Shown: in pieces, positions 50,938 to 59,170 of the stretch | Numbering within the stretch: position 1 is the first letter of the stretch | How the letters are laid out: every line of letters begins with the position of its first letter | Translations under genes and position numbers: made by a program | Source: Acidimicrobiia bacterium | GTDB taxonomy: Bacteria; Actinomycetota; Acidimicrobiia; Acidimicrobiales; VFJN01 | Direction: 5' to 3' | DNA length: 64,000 nt | Assembly: GCA_009694375.1 (NCBI GenBank) | Contig: SHVB01000005.1 | Coordinates: 62,001-126,000 of the forward strand | Notes under the pieces: model-generated | Told to the model about the DNA's origin: nothing | The model's database searches: none | Seen by the model: only the letters and a program-made list of their open reading frames with translations

Positions 50938-51870
50938 ATGAAGTCGTTCGAAAAGAAGTTGGCCGTCGTCACCGGCGGGGGCACCGGGATGGGACGCGAA
51001 CTCGTGCGGCAGTTGGCCGCCGAGGGTTGTCACGTGGCCACCTGCGATGTGCATCTCGACACGCTGGAGGAGACCCTTCGGCTGGCCGAGAAGGATGCGC
51101 TCCCGGGCACGCGACTCACGATGCATCGGTGCGACGTGGCCGACGAAGCGCAGATGTTCGCCTTCCGGGATGAGGTGGTGGAACAGCACCACACCGATCA
51201 CGTCAACCTCGTGTTCAACAACGCGGGGGTGGGCGGTGGCGGGAGTTTTGTGGCTGGGGATCGGGCCGAGTGGGATCGCACCTTTGCCATTTGCTGGGGC
51301 GGGGTCTACAACGGCTGCCGGGCGTTCGTTCCGCTCCTGGTTGCGTCCGACGAGGGCCATTTGATCAACACGAGCAGCGTGAATGGGTTCTGGGCCTCGT
51401 TGGGACCGGGCATTCCCCACACCGCCTACAGTTCGGCCAAGTTTGCCGTCAAGGGCTTCTCGGAGGCGCTGCTGGAAGACTTCCGGTTGAACGCACCCCA
51501 TGTGCAGGTTTCGGTGGTGATGCCTGGCTACATCGGTACCGACATCGTGAATAACAGTCAGCGCGTGTTCGGGGATCGTGAGCCGGTCATCAGCGACATC
51601 AAAGTAGGCATGGAGCGTCGCGGTGTTTCCACCGCCGGGATGGACGACGACACGCTACGGGCCCTGGCGGCGGGTTTCGGCGACATGTTCCGAGACCACG
51701 CACCGATGACTGCGGCAGAGGCAACCACCGTGATCCTCAACGGGGTGAGGTCCGGGACCTGGCGCATTCTGGTGGGGGACGATGCCCATAAACTCGACGC
51801 CGCCGTGCGGGCCGATCCGCTGAGCGTCTACGGCGCCAACGGACTCTCGCTGGATCTAGGCGAGATCTAG
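50938..51870 (+). CDS. Short-chain dehydrogenase/reductase
   Basis: 310 residues. Cofactor motif TGGGTGMG, NNAGVG, catalytic Ser in INTSSVNGFW and Tyr-x3-Lys in YSSAK, then MPGYIGTDI. The acidic residue after beta-2 (CDVHLD) suggests NAD. AGGAGG lies 8 nt before ATG 50938. It is translated with the SCP2 protein. Its last 15 nt overlap the convergent hypothetical gene. Confidence 0.87.
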   Translation: MKSFEKKLAVVTGGGTGMGRELVRQLAAEGCHVATCDVHLDTLEETLRLAEKDALPGTRLTMHRCDVADEAQMFAFRDEVVEQHHTDHVNLVFNNAGVGGGGSFVAGDRAEWDRTFAICWGGVYNGCRAFVPLLVASDEGHLINTSSVNGFWASLGPGIPHTAYSSAKFAVKGFSEALLEDFRLNAPHVQVSVVMPGYIGTDIVNNSQRVFGDREPVISDIKVGMERRGVSTAGMDDDTLRALAAGFGDMFRDHAPMTAAEATTVILNGVRSGTWRILVGDDAHKLDAAVRADPLSVYGANGLSLDLGEI

Positions 51871-52293
51871 CGGTTCGAGAGCCGCCGGCGGCGGGTCCGT
51901 TTCAGGGGCGAGGCGGAGGCCGAGGGCGGCGAGACGCTGCTGGAGCGCTTCCACGAGGGCATCGGGATCGGCGCGGCATTGGTTCAGTTGCTCTGCCCGC
52001 AACAGCACGAGCAGGCCCGTGGCGGTTCGGCCCAGCACCATGGGGGTGGCGTCACCGGTGATGGCCAGCACATCGGGCGGACGCTCGTCACGGTGGAGCA
52101 GGGTGAAGTTCATCCCGAGTGTCGTGCACGCCGCATCGAACGAGGACCGCCTCCGCAGGGGGCCGTGGGTGATGTCGCAGAGCGAACAGTGGCCGCGCCC
52201 GGCGGCTTTCTTCACGACGTAGGCCAACTCGCCCCGCCACGAACCGTTGGCGTGGTACACCCCGATGAGTTCAGTGACAGCCTGGGTGGTCAT
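51856..52293 (-). CDS. Conserved protein with GHCSLCDITHG motif
   Basis: 145 residues. YHANGSWRGELAYVVKKAAG is followed by GHCSLCDITHG, which may bind a metal or form a thiol pair (Cys-x2-Cys plus His). Similar short proteins with a HCxLCDITHG motif occur in diverse bacteria, with no established function as far as I know. The remainder shows an alpha/beta pattern. Convergent overlap of 15 nt with the SDR. The longer frame reading through the LLM gene is spurious. Confidence 0.62.
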   Translation of the reverse strand: MTTQAVTELIGVYHANGSWRGELAYVVKKAAGRGHCSLCDITHGPLRRRSSFDAACTTLGMNFTLLHRDERPPDVLAITGDATPMVLGRTATGLLVLLRAEQLNQCRADPDALVEALQQRLAALGLRLAPETDPPPAALEPLDLA

Positions 52294-52307
52294 GGGGGGA
52301 GTATGCC

Positions 52308-53300
52308 CTAGAGACCGGCGGCGGTAGCGAAGGCGGTCAACTCGCGTTGCGGATCCGGACCGCAGGGCTGATAGGCCACTTCGGTGATGCCCTGGGCTGC
52401 GTAGGCGGCCAGGCGCTCGGTAACTTCGGCGGCTGGTGCCGTGAGGGTGAAGGCTCCGATGAGTTCGCTCAGCCCTCCGGTAAGCCCGGCGCGGTCTCGA
52501 TCGGTGAGTTCCACCAGGTGGCCCTCGTGGGTGGCGAGGTGGCGGTGGCGTGCGTCGATTTCCTCGAGGCCGGCGCGCCATTCCGCCCCGCCGGGGAACC
52601 GGTCGACCACCTCTGGCCCGCCTCGCTCGTACATGCCGTGCAGCACCACCGCCACCCCCGGCCCGGCGGCTTCGATCACCCGCGCGCTCCTGGGGGTCTC
52701 GCCGTCTTCCAGCACCGTTCCGAACGTCAGTAATGCTCGCCATTCCCCGGTGGCATTGGCATTGGGTGCCCCTGCCGCCATCGTGCCATCGCCGAGTTCT
52801 TCGGCCACGGCGTTCCCTTTCGGTCCGTCGGCACCGATGAGGATGGGCACCTCGATCGGTCGCGGGGCGCCAAACCCGGAGGGGTGAACCATTCTGATGG
52901 GACGGCCCTCCCACTCCACCTCCTCGCCTCGCAGCAACCCCTTGATGGCCATCACGTGGGCCCGCACGTCGGCCCAGCGCATGGGCTTCTGGCCGAGCAC
53001 ATGCCGCCCGGTGAACCCCGCCCCGATGCCCACCGCCACGCGTCCGGGGGCGAGGTCGCACAGGGTGGCGATGGCCGCCGCGTTCACCATCGGGTGACGC
53101 AGGCTCGGCACCAAAACGCCGGGGCCGAGGCCAATGCGCTCAGTCCGTTCGGCGGCCCGGGCGAGGGTGATCCACACGTCGTGATAGAGCGCCGGGGAGT
53201 CGTAGACCCATGCCCTCTCATAGCCAAGGTTCTCGGCGAGGGCGATGAGGTCGGGCGTGTGGAGCCCGGGAGGAAAGGCGGCGGAGATGACGATCGACAT
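52308..53300 (-). CDS. LLM-class F420-type oxidoreductase
   Basis: 330 residues. RIGLGPGVLVPSLRHPMVNA and GRVAVGIGAGFTGRHVLGQ are the flavin-binding barrel blocks, and PIEVPILIGADGPKG follows. It fits the F420-dependent branch (methylene-tetrahydromethanopterin reductase-like). TACGGT lies 6 nt before ATG 53300, suggesting leaderless initiation; an ATG eight codons upstream overlaps that box and is less likely. Substrate unknown. Confidence 0.85.
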   Translation of the reverse strand: MSIVISAAFPPGLHTPDLIALAENLGYERAWVYDSPALYHDVWITLARAAERTERIGLGPGVLVPSLRHPMVNAAAIATLCDLAPGRVAVGIGAGFTGRHVLGQKPMRWADVRAHVMAIKGLLRGEEVEWEGRPIRMVHPSGFGAPRPIEVPILIGADGPKGNAVAEELGDGTMAAGAPNANATGEWRALLTFGTVLEDGETPRSARVIEAAGPGVAVVLHGMYERGGPEVVDRFPGGAEWRAGLEEIDARHRHLATHEGHLVELTDRDRAGLTGGLSELIGAFTLTAPAAEVTERLAAYAAQGITEVAYQPCGPDPQRELTAFATAAGL

Positions 53301-53312
53301 CCCCGCACCGTA
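53301..53312 (-). promoter_or_regulatory. TANNNT -10 box for a leaderless start (LLM gene)
   Basis: TACGGT (53312 to 53307, minus strand) lies 6 nt before the ATG at 53300. Confidence 0.45.
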
Positions 53313-53369
53313 CGCACTTTCCACCGGTCCGTGGCGAAGGCCGATGCGACCTGGCGTCGGCCCCCTCGC

Positions 53370-53383
53370 TACCGTCCTGGCCT
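53370..53383 (+). promoter_or_regulatory. TANNNT -10 box for a leaderless start (thioesterase)
   Basis: TACCGT at 53370-53375 lies 8 nt before the ATG at 53384. Confidence 0.45.
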
Positions 53384-54226
53384 ATGTCTGAGACTTGGTC
53401 CGACCTCACCATCGACGGCCAGGACCGCCGTTCTGATCACGCCTTGCTCGGTTTGGAGCACGTCGGGCCCGGTCGCGCCAGTTTCGTGCTCACCCAACCC
53501 CTGGCCCGCTTCGACGGAAAACTGTTCGGCGGCACGGCGATCGCCGTGGCAGTGGCCCTGGCGGAGGTGACCACGGCGCGTCCGGCGCTGTGGACCACCG
53601 TGCAGTTCATTTCGGGTGCCACCTCGATCGGGGACCGCTTCGAATGCACCACCGAGGTACTCGCCGACGGCAAGAGCGCGGCACAGGTGCGGGTTCGAGC
53701 GCTCGTGGAGGGCCGGGAGATCTTTTGTGCGCTGGGGGCGACGGCCCACCACAAGGCCGATCGGATCGAGTCGGCGTTCATTCCGTTTCCCTCGGTTCTC
53801 ACCCCCTCGGAGGCCCCGCCCTTTGAGCTTCCACTGCCGCCCGCCCTGCGGCCCGTCGCCGCCAAGGCGCATCGCAACATTGAGATGCGCTCGGCCGAGC
53901 CGCTCGCCCGCGCTGAAGGTTCGCACCCCCATCTCCGGTTGTGGACCCGGGTGCCCGGATCGGTGGCTACCCCCGCGGTTATGGCCTATCTCGCCGACAT
54001 GGTGCCGCTGTCGATCACCCGCGCCGCCGGACGCTCCGGTGCGGGCAGCAGCATCGACAACACGATGCGCTTCTCCGGGGCCGCCACCGCTGAGTGGGTC
54101 CTCCTTGATCTGGCTCCATCCTTCGCCTCCGGGGGCTACGGCCACGGAGGTCTGCGGGTGTGGTCTCCCGAGGGCGAGTTGCTCGCCACCGGGAGTCAAA
54201 CCTCCAGCCTGTTGCTCTTCGGCTGA
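53384..54226 (+). CDS. Acyl-CoA thioesterase (TesB/double hot-dog type)
   Basis: 280 residues. FDGKLFGGTAIAVAVALAE in the N-terminal hot dog and DNTMRFSGAATAEWVLLDLAPSFASGG, read in two blocks, in the C-terminal one are typical. The active-site Asp/Gln residues of TesB are probably in the second domain, but not all are certain. It hydrolyses acyl-CoA to free acid and CoA. It fits the lipid-oxidation theme of the region and is convergent with the LysR gene. Confidence 0.82.
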   Translation: MSETWSDLTIDGQDRRSDHALLGLEHVGPGRASFVLTQPLARFDGKLFGGTAIAVAVALAEVTTARPALWTTVQFISGATSIGDRFECTTEVLADGKSAAQVRVRALVEGREIFCALGATAHHKADRIESAFIPFPSVLTPSEAPPFELPLPPALRPVAAKAHRNIEMRSAEPLARAEGSHPHLRLWTRVPGSVATPAVMAYLADMVPLSITRAAGRSGAGSSIDNTMRFSGAATAEWVLLDLAPSFASGGYGHGGLRVWSPEGELLATGSQTSSLLLFG

Positions 54227-54238
54227 ACCCGGCCGGGG

Positions 54239-55105
54239 CTAGCCCGCCGGGAGCGCGAGGGGCAAGAAGCGCTCGGCGGCGGGGCCGAGCGGCCCGGTCC
54301 GGTGGACCACCACGAGGGAGCGCCGCAGACGCGGGACAGTGGGCTGCACAGTGGCCCCTAGTTGGCGGGCCGCCCGGGCCAGGGTGGTGGGCAGGAAGGT
54401 GGTGCCGGCTCCGGCGAGCACGAGCGGAATGAGGGCATCGCGCTGAGCCGTCTCTACGGCCACCTCGGCGGTTACCCCGGCGGCGTCCAGGGCCGTCTCC
54501 ACCGTGTCGCGCAGCGACGTGCCGGTGGGGGTGAGCACCAAGGGCACCCCGCCGAGCCGGTCGAGACGAAGGGCGCGCTTCGACCCTCCCGGCGGCGACA
54601 CCGCCACTAGTTCCTGGTGGTGCAAGGGGATCTCCTCGAGCAAGCGGTTGGCAGGACCGGCCTCGGTAATCCCGAGTTCGGCCGCCCCGGACCGCACATC
54701 CTCGGCCAGGTCGGCCAGGGTGAGGGGTGCCCCGAGCCGGACGGTGACCGCCGGGTGGGCCCTGCGGAACCGTCCCACCAACTCCGCCATGGGATCCGCC
54801 GCCAGCGTAGGTAAGGAGGCGAGATCCAGGCGCCCCGCGACGAGACCGGTTACCGCCGCTACTGCGGCGGTGGCGTGGTCGATGTTGCGCAGCGCTTGCC
54901 GGGCGGGCCCCACGAGCGCCTCTCCTGCCGGGGTGAGGCGGGTCCCGTGCCGGGAGCGCACCAACAGGGGTGCCCCCAGTTCCGTTTCGAGTTCACGCAC
55001 CGCCAAGGACACCGCCGGCTGGGCTACCGCCACGGTATCGGCGGCGGCGGTGAAACTGCCTTCGTCCACGACGGCGAGGAACAAACGGAGGCGACGGAGA
55101 TCCAT
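54239..55105 (-). CDS. LysR-family transcriptional regulator
   Basis: 288 residues. N-terminal helix-turn-helix (MDLRRLRLFLAVVDEGSFTA, VAQPAVSLAVRELETELG) followed by a periplasmic-binding-like effector domain. The ATG has TAAGAT 6 nt upstream, so it may be leaderless. It is divergent from a TauE/SafE transporter; LysR proteins usually control the divergent neighbour, with a small-molecule coinducer. The dyad at 55127-55145 is a likely binding site. Confidence 0.9.
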   Translation of the reverse strand: MDLRRLRLFLAVVDEGSFTAAADTVAVAQPAVSLAVRELETELGAPLLVRSRHGTRLTPAGEALVGPARQALRNIDHATAAVAAVTGLVAGRLDLASLPTLAADPMAELVGRFRRAHPAVTVRLGAPLTLADLAEDVRSGAAELGITEAGPANRLLEEIPLHHQELVAVSPPGGSKRALRLDRLGGVPLVLTPTGTSLRDTVETALDAAGVTAEVAVETAQRDALIPLVLAGAGTTFLPTTLARAARQLGATVQPTVPRLRRSLVVVHRTGPLGPAAERFLPLALPAG

Positions 55106-55117
55106 AGGAATATCTTA
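55106..55117 (-). promoter_or_regulatory. TANNNT -10 box for a leaderless start (LysR gene)
   Basis: TAAGAT (55117 to 55112, minus strand) lies 6 nt before the ATG at 55105. Confidence 0.45.
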
Positions 55118-55126
55118 TAGAGATAA

Positions 55127-55145
55127 GTCAAAACATGTCTTTGAC
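55127..55145. promoter_or_regulatory. LysR-type operator dyad GTCAAA-N7-TTTGAC
   Basis: Perfect 6-bp arms around 7 nt in the 70-bp divergent region. Just left of it, CTTAT-N4-ATAAG (55114-55127) forms a second dyad that overlaps the LysR -10 box. The right arm contains the TTGAC of the transporter's -35 element, so binding could control both directions. Confidence 0.55.
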
Positions 55146-55175
55146 TTCTACCTTTCGCTAGCGTTGGATAGAGGG
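55141..55175 (+). promoter_or_regulatory. -35/-10 promoter for the TauE/SafE gene
   Basis: TTGACT (55141-55146), 17-nt spacer, TTGGAT (55164-55169), then 6 nt to GTG 55176. The -10 is weak but the -35 is near consensus. Transcription would begin at or next to the GTG, i.e. leaderless. Confidence 0.5.
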
Positions 55176-55922
55176 GTGCCTCACTTCCTGATCCTCCTCG
55201 CGGGCGTGGCCGCCGGAGGGGTGTTCGGACTGTTCGGAGCGGGAGGCTCGGCCTTTGCCACCCCGATGCTCGCCCTGGTGGGGGTGCCCGGCATCTTGGC
55301 CATCGCCACACCGTTGCCGGCGCTGCTGCCCGCCTCGATCGTCTCGGCCCGTCGCCAACTCCGCCAAGGCAACCTCGACCATCGGGTCGCCGGCCTGGTC
55401 ATCGCCGGCGGCGTGCCGGGGGCGGTGGTGGGCGCGGTGGGTTCGCGTTACGTGAGCGGGAGCGCCCTGCTGATCGCATCGGGGGTGTTGCTCCTGGTGG
55501 TGGGGGCACGCGTGCTGCTGCCCGACCCGACCGGCCACGTTGATCGGGCCGCCGCCCGTCGGGACCAGCCCCTGATCATCCTGATCCCCGCCTTCGCCGT
55601 TGGCCTCCTCAGTGGGTTGCTCGCCAACAGCGGCGGATTTTTGCTGGTGCCTCTGTGCATCGTGCTGCTGGGCCTCACCGCGGCGAGGGCGGCGGGCACG
55701 AGCATCGTGGCCGCCGGGGCGCTGTCGATACCGATCCTCCTCGTCCACTGGAACCTCGGCCACATCGACTGGATGGTGGCGCTCGTCTTTGCCCTGGGGA
55801 TGCTCCCCGGCTCCCTTGTGGGCAGCCAGTTGAGCGATCGAATTCCACCGGTGCGCGCCCGCCAGCTCTTTGGCGTGGCGCTGGTGGCTTTCGCCATCTG
55901 GTTCCTGGGCGTTCAGTTCTAA
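55176..55922 (+). CDS. TauE/SafE-family sulfite/anion exporter
   Basis: 248 residues with about eight hydrophobic helices. The two repeated motifs are visible: GLFGAGGSAFATPML in the N-terminal half and SGLLANSGGFLLVPLCIV in the second half. The family moves sulfoacetate, sulfite or related organic anions across the inner membrane. The GTG start is chosen from the promoter layout. It is controlled, by position, by the divergent LysR regulator. Substrate not readable. Confidence 0.85.
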   Translation: MPHFLILLAGVAAGGVFGLFGAGGSAFATPMLALVGVPGILAIATPLPALLPASIVSARRQLRQGNLDHRVAGLVIAGGVPGAVVGAVGSRYVSGSALLIASGVLLLVVGARVLLPDPTGHVDRAAARRDQPLIILIPAFAVGLLSGLLANSGGFLLVPLCIVLLGLTAARAAGTSIVAAGALSIPILLVHWNLGHIDWMVALVFALGMLPGSLVGSQLSDRIPPVRARQLFGVALVAFAIWFLGVQF

Positions 55923-56141
55923 GCGCTCCCCCGGCGGGGTCATCCCCCGGTGCCCGCCGCCGCCGAACGCGCCGCCCGACCAGCTCGTAGGGGTGGACGG
56001 GGCCAGTGGAGGGCAAGCGAGTGCTCGTGCGATCGGGCCCGAAGCAGGGCCGGGTCGGTCCCTATGGAAGGATTCGTGACGTTCGGTGGTCCAGTGATCC
56101 TGCCGAGCCCGCGATCGCCTCAACCCGTTCGGATTGGTACC

Positions 56142-57662
56142 GTGAAGTCTCCCAGCGCCAGCGCCCCTCCCCCGGAGGGAACTTCCCTTCCCACGCCCGT
56201 TCGGGTGCTCGTTACCGGTGCATCGGGCTACATCGGCGGACGTCTGGTCACCGAACTTCTTACCCACCATCACCACATTCGTTGTGTCGCCCGCGATCCG
56301 CGCAAACTCGATCCCGCGCCGTGGCGGGCCGGCGTCGAGGTCGTGCGGGCCGACCTCGCCGATGATCTCACCGCCGCCATGGACCAGATCGATGTGGCCG
56401 TCTTCCTCGTCCACAGCATCGGTGAGGGCAGCGACTGGGTGGCCCGGGAACGAGCCATCGCCGAGAACTTCCGCACCGCGGCGGAGCGGGCGGGCGTCGG
56501 ACGGATCGTCTATCTCGGCGGCCTGGGCGACGACCACAGCGAACTGAGCATCCATCTGCAGAGCCGCCACGATGTGGGCGCGACGTTAGCCAACGGACCT
56601 ATCGAGACCGTCGAGTTACGGGCCGCCGTGGTCATCGGCTCCGGGTCGGCCAGTTTCGAAATGCTCCGTTACCTAACGGAAGTCCTGCCGGTGATGGTCA
56701 CGCCCAAGTGGGTGGACACGCTGTGCCAGCCCATCTCGATTCGAGACGTTCTGCGCTATCTGGCGGCGGTGATCGAAGAACCCGCGCCCCTGGCGGGAAT
56801 CCTGGAAATCGGCGGCCCTGATGTGGTGTCCTACGCCAGGATGATGGCGATCTACGCCGAACAGGCTGGGCTCAAGAAGCGCCGACTCTTACCGGTACCC
56901 GTACTCACCCCTCGTCTGTCCTCGCTGTGGGTCGGTCTCGTCACGCCGGTTCCTGCCCAACTCGCCCGACCCCTAGTGGACTCCCTCGTGAACTCGGTGA
57001 TCGTCACTGACCATCGGGCGGAGACGTTGTTCCCCTTCGAGCGGATACCCCTGGCCGAGTCGATCCACAACGCAATTGGTCGCACCGCCATCGGCGACGT
57101 CCCCACCAAGTTTGATGATGCCTCCTCGCCGGTGTGGCAATCGGCGGCCACTGATCCGGGCTGGACCGGCGGCACCGAAGTCACCGATGTTCGCACCCTG
57201 GTGGTGGCCGCTGATCCGCACCGCACCTGGCAAGCAGTGTGTCGAGTGGGCGGCGACCGTGGCTGGTACCGGGGCGAAATGCTCTGGCGAGCGCGCGGGC
57301 TAGCCGATCAAATCGCCGGTGGCCCGGGCCTCCGTCGCGGCCGCCGCCACCCCGACCACCTCGCGGTGGGCGAACCGGTGGACTTCTGGCGAGTCGAAGA
57401 CCTCGAAGTCGACCACCGCTTGGTGCTCCACGCAGAGATGCGCCTCCCCGGAGTGGCCTGGCTCGAGTGGACGATAGATCCAGTCACCGACGGCTCGCTG
57501 ATCGTTCAGACGGCCCGCTTTCGCCCCCGTGGATTGTGGGGCCGCGTCTATTGGTACGCCGTGGCGCCCTTCCACGGTCTCGTGTTCCCGGGCCTGCTCA
57601 AGGGCATTGCCCAAGATGCGCTCAGCCATCCCGAGCCGGTCACCGCTACTGCTCCGCAATAG
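56142..57662 (+). CDS. NAD(P)-binding atypical SDR with C-terminal DUF2867-like domain
   Basis: 506 residues from GTG 56142. Rossmann TGASGYIGGRLV and RDPRKLDP, then a LAAVIEEPAPLAGILEIGGPDVV segment; from about residue 345 a START-like DUF2867 domain (PHRTWQAVCRVGGDRGWYRG, PVDFWRVEDLEVDHRLVL, ending VFPGLLKGIAQDAL). Such two-domain proteins are widespread in actinobacteria, possibly quinone- or redox-stress-related. In-frame ATG 56064 is an alternative start. It is located 107 bp before cydA, and a respiratory link is possible but not proven. Confidence 0.75.
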   Translation: MKSPSASAPPPEGTSLPTPVRVLVTGASGYIGGRLVTELLTHHHHIRCVARDPRKLDPAPWRAGVEVVRADLADDLTAAMDQIDVAVFLVHSIGEGSDWVARERAIAENFRTAAERAGVGRIVYLGGLGDDHSELSIHLQSRHDVGATLANGPIETVELRAAVVIGSGSASFEMLRYLTEVLPVMVTPKWVDTLCQPISIRDVLRYLAAVIEEPAPLAGILEIGGPDVVSYARMMAIYAEQAGLKKRRLLPVPVLTPRLSSLWVGLVTPVPAQLARPLVDSLVNSVIVTDHRAETLFPFERIPLAESIHNAIGRTAIGDVPTKFDDASSPVWQSAATDPGWTGGTEVTDVRTLVVAADPHRTWQAVCRVGGDRGWYRGEMLWRARGLADQIAGGPGLRRGRRHPDHLAVGEPVDFWRVEDLEVDHRLVLHAEMRLPGVAWLEWTIDPVTDGSLIVQTARFRPRGLWGRVYWYAVAPFHGLVFPGLLKGIAQDALSHPEPVTATAPQ

Positions 57663-57769
57663 CGCCGCACCGTGGTGATGGCCCGCCCTGCCGGGGGCGG
57701 CGCAGTCCGTCGGCCCCAACATCGTGGTCTGCTAGGAACATGGTTGTGCGCTCGCCGGGAGAGTTCTAG

Positions 57770-59170
57770 ATGCGCTCATCGCTCGCCAGCATCCTGGCCG
57801 TCGACCCGGTGCCGTGGGCCCGAGCGCAAATGGCTTTCACGCTGGCGGCCCACATCATCCTCGTGCCGCTCGGGGTGTCGTGGGCCTTGATCATGCTGAT
57901 CGCCAACTATCGCGGGGTTCGCCATGGCGACGCCGATGCCCTCGTCTTGGCCCAGCGGTGGTCCAAGTACCTGGCCATCACTTTCGCCGTGGGTGCGGTC
58001 ACCGGCACCGTGCTCTCCTTCGAGTTCGGTCTGCTCTGGCCGCGCTTCATGGGACAGTGGGGCGAAGCCTTCGGTATCCCCTTCGCCTTCGAAGGCCTCT
58101 TCTTCTTCGCCGAGGCCATCTTCGTGTCCATCTACATCTTCGGGTGGCGACGGATGAAACCATGGCCACACTTCTTTTCCGGGGTCCCCATCGTCATCTG
58201 CGGCATCGGCGGCAGTGCCGCGGTGATTGCCTCCAATGCGTGGATGAACGATCCATCTGGGTTCACCCTCGATAAGGCCGGCCAAATCATCGAGGTCGAT
58301 CCCTGGGGGGTCATCTTCAATGATGCCATGCCCTTGATGGCCGCCCACATGGTGGTGGCGGCCTACGTCGTGGGCGGATTCATGATCGCTTCGGTCTACG
58401 CGGTGGGCATGGCGCGAGGTCGCCGAGATCGGTACCACCGCCTTGGATTCCTCATCCCCTTCACCGTGGCGGCCATCGCGGTGCCGATCCAAATCGGGGT
58501 AGGCGATCGCCTCGCTGAATGGGTCCAGGAGAACCAGCCCGTGAAGTTCGCCGCCATCGCACTGGTGCCGGAGACCGCCAGTGACGTGCCCGAAACCCTC
58601 TTCGGTCGTCTCCAAGACGACGGCACCGTGTCCGGTGGCATCCCCATCCCCGGCATGACCTCGTTCATGGCGAACCCGTCGACGGGCACAGCCACGGTGA
58701 TCCAAGGCCTCGACACGGTGCCGGCCGGAGACCGTCCCACTACTTCCCAGGTCAACATCGTGCACTGGTCGTGGGATGTCATGGTGGGCATCGGGATGCT
58801 GCTCCTGCTCCTTGCCCTTTGGTACGGCGCGGCCTGGCTCTTCCGGCGCGACATGCCCCAAAGCCGCCTGTTCCTGCTCATGGCCTCGGCCAGTGGCGTA
58901 CTGGCGCTGATCGCGATGGAAGCCGGATGGGTGGTGACCGAGGTGGGCCGTCAGCCCTGGATCGTCTACAACCTCCAGCGGGTGGACGACGCCGCCACGG
59001 CCAACACCGGTGTCTGGATCACCTTTATCGGCATCGTGGTCTTGTACGCGGCGTTGGCGGCCACCACGATCTATGTGTTGCGCACTATGAGCATTCGCTT
59101 CAAACGGGAAGACCATCACAACCAGCCGGTGCCCTACGGCCCTTCCGACGGTGGTCAATCGGATCCATGA
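57770..59170 (+). CDS. cydA: Cytochrome bd quinol oxidase subunit I
   Basis: 466 residues with about nine membrane helices. His28 (AAHIILVPLG) is the likely haem-b595 ligand. AAHMVVAAY carries one haem-b558 ligand and VHWSWDVMVG the Met ligand. The GWVVTEVGRQPW motif is highly conserved. The Q-loop is short, so this is the short-Q-loop (CIO-like) form. It oxidises quinol and reduces O2 to water with no proton pumping. The stop overlaps cydB (ATGA). The cydCD assembly transporter is not in this window. Confidence 0.93.
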   Translation: MRSSLASILAVDPVPWARAQMAFTLAAHIILVPLGVSWALIMLIANYRGVRHGDADALVLAQRWSKYLAITFAVGAVTGTVLSFEFGLLWPRFMGQWGEAFGIPFAFEGLFFFAEAIFVSIYIFGWRRMKPWPHFFSGVPIVICGIGGSAAVIASNAWMNDPSGFTLDKAGQIIEVDPWGVIFNDAMPLMAAHMVVAAYVVGGFMIASVYAVGMARGRRDRYHRLGFLIPFTVAAIAVPIQIGVGDRLAEWVQENQPVKFAAIALVPETASDVPETLFGRLQDDGTVSGGIPIPGMTSFMANPSTGTATVIQGLDTVPAGDRPTTSQVNIVHWSWDVMVGIGMLLLLLALWYGAAWLFRRDMPQSRLFLLMASASGVLALIAMEAGWVVTEVGRQPWIVYNLQRVDDAATANTGVWITFIGIVVLYAALAATTIYVLRTMSIRFKREDHHNQPVPYGPSDGGQSDP

